A DNA stretch of 64,000 bases from Nosocomiicoccus ampullae. GTDB taxonomy: Bacteria; Bacillota; Bacilli; Staphylococcales; Salinicoccaceae. The notes under the pieces were generated by a model. The model did not search any database. It was not told the DNA's origin and worked only from the letters and a program-made list of their open reading frames with translations. The position numbers and the translations under genes are program-made. The DNA lies in assembly GCF_019357495.1 (NCBI RefSeq), contig NZ_CP079110.1, positions 1,054,001 to 1,118,000 of the forward strand, in the 5' to 3' direction. Below are positions 35,056-43,599 of this stretch, piece after piece; the stretch's first letter is position 1; each line of letters opens with the position of its first letter.

Positions 35056-35931
35056 ATGAAGTCCATTAATAAAAATATAAAAAAAGCACGGTTAGGTGCC
35101 GTGCTATCAATCGTCACTTATATATTTTTAACATTAGTTAAAATTACGTTTGGTTTTCTAGATCAGTCTGATGCATTAATCGCAGATGGTTTAAACAACT
35201 TTACTGACGTTATCGGTTCAACTGCGTTATTTATCGGTTTAACAATCGCTTTAATTCCAAGAGATGATAACCATACGTATGGTCACTACCGAGCAGAACT
35301 AATTGCCGCTTTAATTGCGAGTTTTATAATGTTTGCTGTCGGTATACAAGTCATTATTCAAACAGTAATTAAATTTATAAATAACGACTACGCAGAACCA
35401 AGTACGACTTCATTATATATTTCTATTTTTTCAATGATTATTATGCTAATCGTTGCGTTTATTAACTTTAGACTTGCTAATAAAGTTAGTAGTGTCGCCT
35501 TAAAAGCAGCGAGTTTCGATAATTTACAAGACGGCTTAGTATCTTTAGGTGCAGCAATTGGTATTATCGGTGTGCTTATTGGTTTTGAAACTTTAGACAC
35601 AATCGCAAGTTTCTTAATTGGTATACTCATTATTTACACAGCAGTTATTATATTTAAAGAAACTGCGACGACTTTAACCGATGGTTTTAATAGTAAAACA
35701 TTAAAAGAGATGGAAGAAATTATTCAAAACGTCAGCGGTGTGATAGACGTTGTAGATATTAAAGGACGTTCACACGGGTTTATATATTTTGTTGACGTTA
35801 CAGTAACAGTCAACCCTAAATTAAACGTTGTTGAAGGACATATGATTACAGAAAGAATTGAACGAGCGATGTCCGATGCGTTTGGTGATACTGAAACAAT
35901 CGTACACATCGAACCTGCTCTATTCTCATAA
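35056..35931 (+). CDS. Cation diffusion facilitator, probably Mn2+ exporter (MntE-like)
   Basis: 291 aa with six membrane segments and a C-terminal cytoplasmic domain. The TM2 metal site reads NNFTD (N-x3-D) and the TM5 site DNLQD (D-x3-D). Zinc CDFs have H-x3-D at these sites; N/D-containing sites are typical of manganese CDFs such as MntE. HTYGHYRAE is the inter-TM2/3 block. Its 3' end overlaps convergent airR by 6 bp. Confidence 0.8.
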   Translation: MKSINKNIKKARLGAVLSIVTYIFLTLVKITFGFLDQSDALIADGLNNFTDVIGSTALFIGLTIALIPRDDNHTYGHYRAELIAALIASFIMFAVGIQVIIQTVIKFINNDYAEPSTTSLYISIFSMIIMLIVAFINFRLANKVSSVALKAASFDNLQDGLVSLGAAIGIIGVLIGFETLDTIASFLIGILIIYTAVIIFKETATTLTDGFNSKTLKEMEEIIQNVSGVIDVVDIKGRSHGFIYFVDVTVTVNPKLNVVEGHMITERIERAMSDAFGDTETIVHIEPALFS

Positions 35932-36561
35932 ATTTACAATATGATGACGAATCGCATAAACGACTGCTTGTGTACGGTCAGACACTTCGAGTTTATTTAA
36001 AATATGACTCACATGTGTTTTGACCGTTTTTTCACTGACGAAAAGTGTTTCTGCGATTTCTTTATTACTTTTACCGTAAACCATTTCCTTTAGTACTTCT
36101 AACTCTCTTATCGATAAAACATTCTTTTGATGCGGGAGTTTGTCATGTTTTAAAAGCTGAGAAACATCTTCGTGAATAACTTGTTCACCATCCGCGACTT
36201 TTCGTAATGATTCGATTAAATCATCCGCATCCATTTCTTTTATTAAATATCCATCCGCTTTTTTATTCAATACAGGACGAACGTATTCTTCTGACGTGAA
36301 ACTCGTTAATATGACTACTTTAACTTTAGGATAATCTCTTTTAATAATCTCTAAAATATCGATGCCATTTAATTCTGGCATGACGAGATCAAGTAAAATT
36401 AAATCAACGTTTTCGTGATTAACTTCTAGAAATTTAATCAATGCTTCTCCACTATCGACATCTTTTATTACTTTTAAATCATCTGTTGTACTTAGTAAAA
36501 ACTTCATACCTTCACGTACGACTGCGTGATCATCTGTGATGACAATATTCATTATTTTCAC
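35926..36561 (-). CDS. airR: NarL/LuxR-type response regulator AirR
   Basis: 211 aa. Receiver domain with DD near residues 10-11, phospho-acceptor in LILLDLVMPELNG and K in VILTSF...K. LuxR-type HTH at the C-terminus (SNKEIAETLFVSEKTVKTHVS). It overlaps the kinase gene by 4 nt. Gene order HTH regulator - airR - airS matches staphylococci, where AirSR is an oxygen/redox-responsive regulator of cell wall and metabolism. Confidence 0.82.
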   Translation of the reverse strand: MKIMNIVITDDHAVVREGMKFLLSTTDDLKVIKDVDSGEALIKFLEVNHENVDLILLDLVMPELNGIDILEIIKRDYPKVKVVILTSFTSEEYVRPVLNKKADGYLIKEMDADDLIESLRKVADGEQVIHEDVSQLLKHDKLPHQKNVLSIRELEVLKEMVYGKSNKEIAETLFVSEKTVKTHVSHILNKLEVSDRTQAVVYAIRHHIVNL

Positions 36562-37664
36562 TCTCTCTTTATCGGTATTGTAAAGCGTATCGTCGTTCCT
36601 TCATTTAATTTTGAGTGAACATTTAAAACTCCCCCGAGTTTTTCAATACGCTCTTTTATGTTCGTTAAACCGTTTTGACGTTTGACTGTTGATACGTCAA
36701 AACCTGTGCCTTTATCTTTGACCATAACGGAAAATAAGTCTTCAGTCACGAAAATTTCAACATCACTCATCGTGACATTTGAATGTTTACTCGTATTATT
36801 TAACGCTTCTTGAATCACTCTAAACACTTCGATTTCACTTTTATCAGGTAAATAATAAAAGCCATCAATATCGATATTTAATTCGATACCGATTAGTTCT
36901 GAGTATTCTTTTAACGCATCGACTAATCCATTTTCTAATCCGATAGGTTTTAATTGCCATATTAAAGCCTTCATTTCATTCATAGCATATTTAGACGTCG
37001 ACTCAATTTTTTCTAATGTTGATTTCATTTCGTCAGATTTTGCGATTCGTACACCTGCATTACTCATAATATTAATTGAAAAAATCGTCTGATTAATTGA
37101 ATCATGTAAATCTCTCGCTAGACGCTGACGTTCTTGAATTCTCGCATTTTCTTTTTCAATTTTTGTTAATTCTATACGTTTTAGTGCTGAACCGATTTGA
37201 AACGCAACAGATTCTAATAAATCTAATGTGTCTTTGTTGTATTCTTTAATATTTTTAGTCGCAACATTTAAAATACCAAACGATTCTTCGCTTGATATTA
37301 GCGGTACTGTTGCGTGATGCGTAATCCCTTCGTTTTTGTCGCTATTTTCTCTAAACACTCGTTCTAATCTAGAACAAGCGATAATATTCGTCGCTTTTTT
37401 TAAGTTACTTCTATTATACTGATTCACACACCAACATTTCCCGTCAAACATCTTTTCAAAGTTGTTTTCTTTTAAACCGACAGGTAGATTATAGTGCGCA
37501 GCGAGATCGTGTTCACCTTTATTATTAATAAAAAATATCCATCCGGTATCGAATTCACTATTTTCAACTAACAGTTTTAGTGCATGATTTAGCATTCGAT
37601 TACGGTCAGTTTCTTCATTTAAATATTCAGCAATCATTCTGAGTAGTTCTAATTTACTTTTCAC
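36558..37664 (-). CDS. airS: GAF-domain histidine kinase AirS
   Basis: 368 aa from GTG 37664 (AAGGTGAT 8 nt before). A GAF domain (about residues 20-155) with cysteines C77, C79 (KCWC) and C97 (ACSRL) is consistent with the Fe-S redox sensor known for AirS. It is followed by a HisKA_3 dimerisation helix with phospho-His in ARDLHDSINQ and a HATPase domain (EALNNTSKHSN, DKGTGFD). No transmembrane segment: a cytoplasmic sensor. Confidence 0.82.
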   Translation of the reverse strand: MKSKLELLRMIAEYLNEETDRNRMLNHALKLLVENSEFDTGWIFFINNKGEHDLAAHYNLPVGLKENNFEKMFDGKCWCVNQYNRSNLKKATNIIACSRLERVFRENSDKNEGITHHATVPLISSEESFGILNVATKNIKEYNKDTLDLLESVAFQIGSALKRIELTKIEKENARIQERQRLARDLHDSINQTIFSINIMSNAGVRIAKSDEMKSTLEKIESTSKYAMNEMKALIWQLKPIGLENGLVDALKEYSELIGIELNIDIDGFYYLPDKSEIEVFRVIQEALNNTSKHSNVTMSDVEIFVTEDLFSVMVKDKGTGFDVSTVKRQNGLTNIKERIEKLGGVLNVHSKLNEGTTIRFTIPIKRE

Positions 37665-37767
37665 GATAATCACCTTTTTAAAATTTTCTTCACATTCTGT
37701 TAACTCTAATTCCGAGTGATTGTGTTAAAATATAGTGTGAGTTATTTAGAAATGATGAGGTGATTTA

Positions 37768-38190
37768 TTGTATAAGAAGACTTTAATGCAACTTATACTT
37801 ATCGTATCACTCACAGCAACTCTCGGCTCGCTATACTTTAGTGAAGTTCGAAATTATATACCTTGTGAGTTATGCTGGTATCAAAGAATTTTAATGTACC
37901 CTCTTGTAATTATATCGTTAATTTCACTGATTAAAAATGACTTTAAAGCGTATTACTATATTCTCACAATGAGTATAATGGGCTTTATAATGGGAGTATA
38001 TCATTACTCACTACAAAAATTACCCGCAGTTCAAGATGGGTTAAACGCTTGTAGTGACAATAGTTGTACAGTAACATATGTCAATTACTTCGGATTTATA
38101 ACTATTCCATTAATGTCTTTAACTGCATTTTTAATTATCATTGTATTATCAGTATTAAGTTTTAAAAAGGAGAATGTTCATGAACAATAA
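37768..38190 (+). CDS. DsbB/BdbC-type disulfide bond formation protein
   Basis: 140 aa, start TTG with GAGGTGAT upstream. Four membrane segments. Redox pairs CELC (first extracellular loop) and C-x4-C (CSDNSC, second loop) are those of DsbB-type quinone-linked thiol oxidases. It overlaps the following thioredoxin-like gene, forming an oxidase-carrier pair. Confidence 0.9.
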   Translation: MYKKTLMQLILIVSLTATLGSLYFSEVRNYIPCELCWYQRILMYPLVIISLISLIKNDFKAYYYILTMSIMGFIMGVYHYSLQKLPAVQDGLNACSDNSCTVTYVNYFGFITIPLMSLTAFLIIIVLSVLSFKKENVHEQ

Positions 38191-38686
38191 AATATTTTAT
38201 GCCATTATTGCCGTTATCATTATCGGATTTCTTGGTGCTTTTTTATTTTTAAAAGGTGAAAAAAATGATCCAGATAACCTGAGTGATAGTGGGTATTACC
38301 CTTATACAGATAAAGAACCTTCTGAACTTCAAGGTCCAACAATCGACAAATTAGATGATGAAAACTATCAACTAAACGAAACACCTGAGTCAGCAAAAGA
38401 AAAAATTGATAGTGGTGAAGAAATTTTTGTCTATTACTGGAGTCCAGTATGTGAATACTGTTTAAAAGCAACACCATTACTGATGGAAGCAAAGAATAAA
38501 GAAGACTTCCCACTTATTCAAGTAAACGTCTTAGAATACCCAAAATTCCAACGTGAACAAGGTATCGAAGCTACACCAACACTCATTTACTATAAAGATG
38601 GTAAAGAAGTGACACGTGCTGAAGGTGCAGCTGAAACTGCAGACAACTATTTAGACTGGATCAACAGAACGCGAGAAGAAAAATAA
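38180..38686 (+). CDS. Membrane-anchored thioredoxin-fold protein
   Basis: 168 aa from ATG 38180 (AAGGAGA 7-9 nt before). An N-terminal anchor helix (IFYAIIAVIIIGFLGAFLFL), a linker and a thioredoxin domain with CEYC active site and cis-Pro loop EATPTL. Probably the extracytoplasmic redox partner of the adjacent DsbB-like protein. Confidence 0.86.
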   Translation: MNNKIFYAIIAVIIIGFLGAFLFLKGEKNDPDNLSDSGYYPYTDKEPSELQGPTIDKLDDENYQLNETPESAKEKIDSGEEIFVYYWSPVCEYCLKATPLLMEAKNKEDFPLIQVNVLEYPKFQREQGIEATPTLIYYKDGKEVTRAEGAAETADNYLDWINRTREEK

Positions 38687-39477
38687 TGATTTTTACAATT
38701 ACAAATAAATCCAAAGATTCGTTAGAAAATGTCTTAAAATCAATGCATATTCCTAAAAAAGAAATGCACTGGTTACGAATGAGTAAAGACATTAAAATTA
38801 ACGATGAAGAAAAATCAATTAGAGATTTCGTCCATCAGGGAGATATTGTGTATCTTCCTGATTTTTCTAATAAGAGTAGCTACGAAAAAAGTAATCAACA
38901 TGTAACTGTTCAATATGAAGATGATTATTTAGCAGTAGTTATAAAACCACACAGACAAAAAACACATCCAAATAATAATGAAACAGATACGTTAATGAAC
39001 GACGCAATCAATACGATTCAATCTAATTATTTAGAGCCTGTCCATCGAATCGATTTTGACACAAAAGGTTTAGTGATTCTCGCTAAAAATAGTTACATTA
39101 AAAAAATGTTAGATTATATGATTGAACATCGTGAAATCGTTAGAGAATATACTGCGTACGTCAGTCGTCCAAATCACTTAAAAGTTGGAGATATTTCTCT
39201 ACCTATAAAAGAAGCGCGTCATAGCAATCACCAGGAAATGAACCGTCGTGGTAAAGAAGCACTAACACACGTTTTATCTATTAAAGACAATAAAGTAAAA
39301 CTACAATTATCCACTGGACGCACCCATCAAATCCGTGTACATCTCTCTCACTTAGGTTCTCCGATTATTGGAGATAACATTTACGGTGGAGAAAAAAGTA
39401 AAGAGTTACAATTATTTGCGTCGCGCGTTCAATTTACGCACCCCGTGACAAAAGAAAACATTAATATTGAAATGTAA
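38686..39477 (+). CDS. RluA-family pseudouridine synthase
   Basis: 263 aa. An S4-like N-terminal part precedes the catalytic domain with VHRIDFDTKGLVILAK (catalytic Asp in HRIDxDTxG) and TGRTHQIRVHLSHLGSPIIGD. Isomerises uridines in rRNA or tRNA; the target is not assignable. Its start overlaps the thioredoxin stop (TAATG). The terminator just past its stop is split by an IS. Confidence 0.92.
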   Translation: MIFTITNKSKDSLENVLKSMHIPKKEMHWLRMSKDIKINDEEKSIRDFVHQGDIVYLPDFSNKSSYEKSNQHVTVQYEDDYLAVVIKPHRQKTHPNNNETDTLMNDAINTIQSNYLEPVHRIDFDTKGLVILAKNSYIKKMLDYMIEHREIVREYTAYVSRPNHLKVGDISLPIKEARHSNHQEMNRRGKEALTHVLSIKDNKVKLQLSTGRTHQIRVHLSHLGSPIIGDNIYGGEKSKELQLFASRVQFTHPVTKENINIEM

Positions 39478-39500
39478 AAAACGATCAGCCTACTGAGGTG

Positions 39501-39540
39501 CACCCCTAAAGTTGGACATGGAAATCCAACTTTAGGGGTG
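39501..39540 (+). terminator. Left-end hairpin of the IS (terminator-like, hides the orfA SD)
   Basis: Perfect 16-bp stem (39501-39516 with 39525-39540), 8-nt loop, then TTTTT. The 5' arm is part of the terminal inverted repeat. The 3' arm contains AGGGGTG, the only SD for orfA (7 nt before its ATG). Transcripts entering from outside should stop here or have the SD masked. The same hairpin is at 50401-50440 in copy 2. Confidence 0.75.
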
Positions 39541-39547
39541 TTTTTGT

Positions 39548-40090
39548 ATGAAGTATAAAAAGCATAGCTTTGAATTTAAGGTAAAAGTAGTTAATGAATA
39601 TTTAAATGGATCAGGAGGATATAGAGTTTTAGGTGAAAAGTATAATGTGGATAGATCGCTTGTTCAAAAATGGGTAAGACAATATAACACATATGGCTAT
39701 CAGGGCCTCACTAAATCTCTTAGTAATACTCAATATACTAGTGAATTTAAGCAGGCTGTTTTAAAATATAGAGAAGAGAATCAATTGTCCTATAGAGAAA
39801 CAGCGGAATACTTTGGTATCAAGCATTTTACAACAATCGCTAACTGGAATCGCAAGATCCAAGAAGGTGGTCCAGCTGCTCTAGAGGGTAAACAAGGGAG
39901 ACCAATAAAATATATGTCTAAGAAAGAAAATAACCAAAAACAAGTATCGAAGAGTGAGCCTCTGAATGAAACAGAACGCGAAGAGTTAGAACGTCTAAGA
40001 GAAGAACTCAGAATGAAAGAACTGGAAAATATCATTCTAAAAAAGTTAAACGCCTTACCGACAGATCCAACAGACAAAAAACGAAAGTAG
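39548..40090 (+). CDS. IS150-group transposase OrfA (copy 1)
   Basis: 180 aa. Two helix-turn-helix modules (GGYRVLGEKYNVDRSLVQKW and SYRETAEYFGIKHFTTIANW) recognise the IS ends. A C-terminal leucine-zipper-like coiled coil (TEREELERLREELRMKELE) follows. Ends in a TAG; fusion to OrfB needs a -1 frameshift at 40039-40045. Confidence 0.95.
   Translation: MKYKKHSFEFKVKVVNEYLNGSGGYRVLGEKYNVDRSLVQKWVRQYNTYGYQGLTKSLSNTQYTSEFKQAVLKYREENQLSYRETAEYFGIKHFTTIANWNRKIQEGGPAALEGKQGRPIKYMSKKENNQKQVSKSEPLNETEREELERLREELRMKELENIILKKLNALPTDPTDKKRK
40039..40045 (+). promoter_or_regulatory. Programmed -1 frameshift site A_AAA_AAG
   Basis: In the orfA frame the codons read CTA AAA AAG, giving the canonical slippery heptamer used by IS150/IS911 relatives. 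The -1 frame is open from here through orfB, so a fused OrfAB transposase can be made. Copy 2 carries the same site at 49902-49896. Confidence 0.8.
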
Positions 40091-40140
40091 CGCTTGAGGT
40101 AAGGCAAGAAACGACTTATACACTAAAAGAGATTTTAACA

Positions 40141-40962
40141 GTGTTGAAGCTACCAAAGTCTGTATATTACTACTGGATAAAACATATGGATGATCAGAAA
40201 CAGAAAGATCGATGGCTAGTAGAAAAAATTAAAGAAATCGTCTCAAAACATAAAGGTAGATATGGTTACAGAAGAATCAAAGCGATACTCGAAAGCAGAG
40301 AACAAATTGTGGTGAATCATAAGCGCTTGTTACGCATTATGAAGACCTATAATTTACTGTGTCAAAAATTCAAAAACAAATCGAGAACGCGTTATAGTTC
40401 ATATAAAGGACAAGTTGGAACAGTCGCTCCAAATAAGGTAAAGCGTAACTTTAAGCCGAAAACATTTAATCAACTATGGGTCACAGATGTCACAGAGTTT
40501 GCGTTACCTATCAAAGGAAAGAAACTATATCTATCAACAATTATGGATTGTTATAACTCTGAAATTATCGCATATAAGGTCAGTCGTTCACCGAACCTAG
40601 CAATCGCTCTAAATCCTTTAAATAAAGCACTTGAGGAACACCATCACAATCTAAAACAATTAGTTGTTCACTCGGATCAAGGATTTCATTATCAACATAG
40701 TAGTTGGGGAAATACCATAACAGAATTTGGTGCAACAATGAGTATGTCACGTAAAGGAAACTGTTTAGATAATTCACCGATGGAGAACTTCTTTGGCTTA
40801 TTAAAGCAAGAAATGTTTTATGGAGAAGTTTTCAAAACATATGAAGCATTAGAAATCGCAGTACATGAATATATTAGATACTATAATAAAGATAGAATTA
40901 AGCTAAAATTAAAAGGCATGTCTCCTGAAGAATTCAGGAAACATACCTTACAATCTGCTTAA
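40141..40962 (+). CDS. IS150-group transposase OrfB, DDE domain (copy 1)
   Basis: 273 aa as a stand-alone frame. HTH_21-type KHKGRYGYRRI, then the rve integrase core with D in LWVTDVTEF, D in VHSDQGFHYQ and E in NSPMENFFGLLKQE (DDE triad, with K/R following). The functional protein is expected to be the OrfAB fusion. Confidence 0.95.
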   Translation: MLKLPKSVYYYWIKHMDDQKQKDRWLVEKIKEIVSKHKGRYGYRRIKAILESREQIVVNHKRLLRIMKTYNLLCQKFKNKSRTRYSSYKGQVGTVAPNKVKRNFKPKTFNQLWVTDVTEFALPIKGKKLYLSTIMDCYNSEIIAYKVSRSPNLAIALNPLNKALEEHHHNLKQLVVHSDQGFHYQHSSWGNTITEFGATMSMSRKGNCLDNSPMENFFGLLKQEMFYGEVFKTYEALEIAVHEYIRYYNKDRIKLKLKGMSPEEFRKHTLQSA

Positions 40963-41015
40963 TTCCAAAAGTCCAACTTTTGGGTAGCACATCATACAGG
41001 CTGATCGTTTTTATT

Positions 41016-42404
41016 TCACGCATTCGGATGAATCATATCTTCAGGACGAATCCATTCATTAAACTGTTCTTCTGTAACAAGACCAGTTTCTAATGCAGAT
41101 TCTTTTAATGTAATACCTTTTTGATGTGCGTTTTTCGCAATTTTTGCGGCATTTTCGTAACCGATATGTGGGTTTAATGCTGTAACTAACATTAATGAAC
41201 GGTTTAATAACTCATCAATCACTTCCATGTTTGGCTCAATACCAACCGCACAGTTGTTGTTGAATGTGTCTATACCGTCACCAAGTAGGTAGATAGATTG
41301 TAATGTGTTCATTAAGATTAATGGCTTATACACGTTTAACTCAAAGTTACCTTGTGACGCACCAAATCCAACTGCTGCATCGTTACCAAATACTTGTGCT
41401 GCAACCATTGATAACATCTCTGCTTGTGTTGGGTTTACTTTACCAGGCATAATTGATGATCCAGGCTCGTTTTCTGGAATTGTAATTTCACCAATACCTG
41501 CACGTGGTCCTGAGGCTAACCAGCGAATGTCGTTAACAATTTTTAATACGTCTCCTGCTAATGCTTTTAATGCACCGTGGAAATACACAACTTCATCGTA
41601 TTGTGATAACGCATGAAACTTGTTTTCTGATGAAACAAAATCGTATCCAGTCTGTTTCGAAATTTGCTTTGCGACTTTTTCTCCGAACTCAGGATGAGCG
41701 TTTAAACCAGTACCTACTGCCGTACCACCGATTGCTAAATGTGAGAGTTGTTGTTTAGATTCATTAATCATTTCTAATGCTTTGTCTAAACTATATCTCC
41801 AACCACTGACTTCTTGACCGAGTGATAACGGTGTTGCGTCTTGTAAATGTGTACGACCAATTTTAATGCTGTCTTGGAATTTTTCCTCTTTTTCTTTGAA
41901 CGTATCACGTAATTTTTTTAGTGCTGGAAGTAAAGTAACTTCAGCTTCAGTCATTAACGCCACATACATTGCTGTTGGGAACGTATCGTTAGAACTTTGT
42001 GATTTATTAACGTCATCATTAGGGTGTACGACTTCGTCAATTCCTTTTTCTTTTAAATAATCGTTCGCAACATGCGCGACGACTTCGTTTACGTTCATAT
42101 TACTCTGTGTACCGCTTCCAGTTTGCCAAACAACTAATGGGAAATGTTCGTCTAACTCTCTTTTAATAATTTTATCAGTTGCGTATACAATCGCATCTTT
42201 TTTCGCTTCAGATAATTTACCTAAATCAAAGTTTACAATGGCTGCTGCACGTTTAAGTTGAGCGAACGCAACGATTACTTCAATTGGCATTTTTTCTTTA
42301 CCCACTGGGAAGTTTTGACGACTTCTCTCTGTTTGAGCAGCCCAAAACTTATCCGCTGGAACTTTAATTTCACCAAACGTATCATGTTCTATTCTGTAAG
42401 ACAT
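41016..42404 (-). CDS. fumC: Class II fumarate hydratase
   Basis: 462 aa. TCA-cycle enzyme interconverting fumarate and malate. Signature [26 protein letters not shown] and [14 protein letters not shown] are present. The SD (AGGAGGA) lies in the 3' arm of a terminator hairpin, and the downstream terminator is interrupted by IS copy 1. Confidence 0.97.
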   Translation of the reverse strand: MSYRIEHDTFGEIKVPADKFWAAQTERSRQNFPVGKEKMPIEVIVAFAQLKRAAAIVNFDLGKLSEAKKDAIVYATDKIIKRELDEHFPLVVWQTGSGTQSNMNVNEVVAHVANDYLKEKGIDEVVHPNDDVNKSQSSNDTFPTAMYVALMTEAEVTLLPALKKLRDTFKEKEEKFQDSIKIGRTHLQDATPLSLGQEVSGWRYSLDKALEMINESKQQLSHLAIGGTAVGTGLNAHPEFGEKVAKQISKQTGYDFVSSENKFHALSQYDEVVYFHGALKALAGDVLKIVNDIRWLASGPRAGIGEITIPENEPGSSIMPGKVNPTQAEMLSMVAAQVFGNDAAVGFGASQGNFELNVYKPLILMNTLQSIYLLGDGIDTFNNNCAVGIEPNMEVIDELLNRSLMLVTALNPHIGYENAAKIAKNAHQKGITLKESALETGLVTEEQFNEWIRPEDMIHPNA

Positions 42405-42410
42405 TAAAAA

Positions 42411-42471
42411 AATTCCTCCTGAATTTCAATTTCGTATTTATACTAAGTATAACTGAAATTTCAGGAGGATT
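42411..42471 (-). terminator. Terminator hairpin whose 3' arm is the fumC ribosome-binding site
   Basis: Minus strand: AATCCTCCTGAAATTTCA pairs (one bulge) with TGAAATTCAGGAGGAATT, then TTTTTT and the fumC ATG. The loop holds TATACTTAGTATAAAT, a possible -10 region. It would end upstream transcripts and mask the fumC SD in any read-through RNA. Confidence 0.6.
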
Positions 42472-42480
42472 CACTTAAAA

Positions 42481-42678
42481 TTAGTTATCATTTTCTTCAT
42501 GATATTTGTCGAGATCTTTATCTTCTAAATCTGCACCGTGATTTGTGTGGTCAATAGAAGCAGTCTCTCCTTCTGAGATAGCTTCCATCTCCTCACCAAG
42601 TGCTTCGACGTCTTCTTCGTTAAATGTCATCGAGTTTTCGTCTGTATAATCGTCATATTTCTTATCTTTTTTAGTCAT
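42481..42678 (-). CDS. Small acidic hypothetical protein
   Basis: 65 aa from ATG 42678 (GAGGG before it). Very acidic, no hydrophobic segment and no cysteine; rich in E, D, K and N. It lies 12 bp downstream of the next gene, so probably cotranscribed. I recognise no domain. Confidence 0.6.
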   Translation of the reverse strand: MTKKDKKYDDYTDENSMTFNEEDVEALGEEMEAISEGETASIDHTNHGADLEDKDLDKYHEENDN

Positions 42679-42690
42679 ATTATCCCTCAC

Positions 42691-43278
42691 TTATGCGAAC
42701 TTATATGTGTAGAATTCACGAATATCTTTATCGAGTTTACTTGCTGCATCCTCATCTAAAATAACTGTCACCATTCGGTGATTTTTAACTTTTGATAATA
42801 CTGAGTCTCTACTCATATCTGCATCGTATAATTTACGTACAGTTTCACTCGCATCTACACCACTCGCATAGATGAATAGCTCTTTAGCTCCAAATAATAA
42901 GTCGCTACTCTCTCCACTTTTAAACCCTTTAAAATCATGATCTAAATTTAATACTGCAACGTTTAGTTTTTCTTTTTTATCAAGATGTCTGTCTAAATCT
43001 TCATCTGATTTAACGTTACGAATTTGTTGATCTGGTAGGTCGAGTTGGTTAAATTTCGCTCCACCTTCAGAATTTGCTAAAAAGAGTTTAACGTTTGATA
43101 GACTTACTGGATGATTGTTAATTTCTCCAATTAAAAAGTCATATGCATCATCTAATTTTTCATTTAAATCTAACACTAACGTAGAATCAGTGTTTAAAGA
43201 TAGTTGTTTTCTAATTTGATCTGCTAAAAATAAGTCTGCGTCGTGTTTTGTTTCATAAATTTTAAAATTTAAAGCCAT
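42691..43278 (-). CDS. Hypothetical protein, possible NagB/6-phosphogluconolactonase-like fold
   Basis: 195 aa. The N-terminal pattern (FKIYETKHDADLFLADQI, then LVLDL) faintly resembles the sugar-isomerase/lactonase superfamily, but catalytic motifs of NagB are not evident. A divergent staphylococcal member is a guess. Upstream gene of a two-gene unit. Confidence 0.5.
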   Translation of the reverse strand: MALNFKIYETKHDADLFLADQIRKQLSLNTDSTLVLDLNEKLDDAYDFLIGEINNHPVSLSNVKLFLANSEGGAKFNQLDLPDQQIRNVKSDEDLDRHLDKKEKLNVAVLNLDHDFKGFKSGESSDLLFGAKELFIYASGVDASETVRKLYDADMSRDSVLSKVKNHRMVTVILDEDAASKLDKDIREFYTYKFA

Positions 43279-43435
43279 AATCGTCGTCTCCTATCAAGAA
43301 CAGTTTATTAATAATAGATTACCCTAATATATGTCTTTTAAACAATCATTATCCTAAAATTAAAATACTCTTTGTTTCAAAGACAAAATAGTTTATAATA
43401 ATAATAACAACTAAATGCACTGGAGGATATTATAG

Positions 43436-43558
43436 ATGAAGGCAATTCTTATCTTTATGGTATGTGCAAGTTTCCTAGTAGCAATCTTAACTGCAGGAAG
43501 AGAAAACAAACCTGGTTATGTAGATAACGGACCAGACCAAAGAAACGATGTTAGATAA
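43436..43558 (+). CDS. Small membrane protein, 40 aa
   Basis: Short frame with strong support: GGAGG SD 9 nt before ATG, a TATAAT-type -10 about 40 bp upstream, and a terminator 2 bp after the stop. A hydrophobic N-terminal segment (ILIFMVCASFLVAILTA) is followed by a polar tail ending DQRNDVR. Function unknown. The single-gene unit suggests regulated expression. Confidence 0.72.
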   Translation: MKAILIFMVCASFLVAILTAGRENKPGYVDNGPDQRNDVR

Positions 43559-43560
43559 TA

Positions 43561-43590
43561 AAAACGCAAACTTATAAAAGTTTGCGTTTT
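43561..43590. terminator. Bidirectional terminator, small membrane protein / nitroreductase
   Basis: AAAACGCAAACTT/AAGTTTGCGTTTT with a 4-nt loop, A- and T-runs on either side. Confidence 0.9.
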
Positions 43591-43599
43591 TTGTTTCTG

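Larger units (their letters stand above)
39494..40994 (+). mobile_element. IS3-family (IS150-group) insertion sequence, copy 1, 1501 bp
   Basis: Left end TGAGGTGCACCCCTAAAG and right end (inverted) TGATGTGCTACCCAAAAG match at 20 of the first 24 positions and end in TG/CA. The target duplication is 3 bp, TAC (39491-39493, 40995-40997). Contains orfA and orfB with a -1 slippery site. Removing the IS and one TAC joins AAAAACGATCAGCC-TAC-AGGCTGATCGTTTTT, a perfect terminator hairpin, so the element sits in a terminator loop between rluA and fumC. It appears identical to copy 2. Confidence 0.96.
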
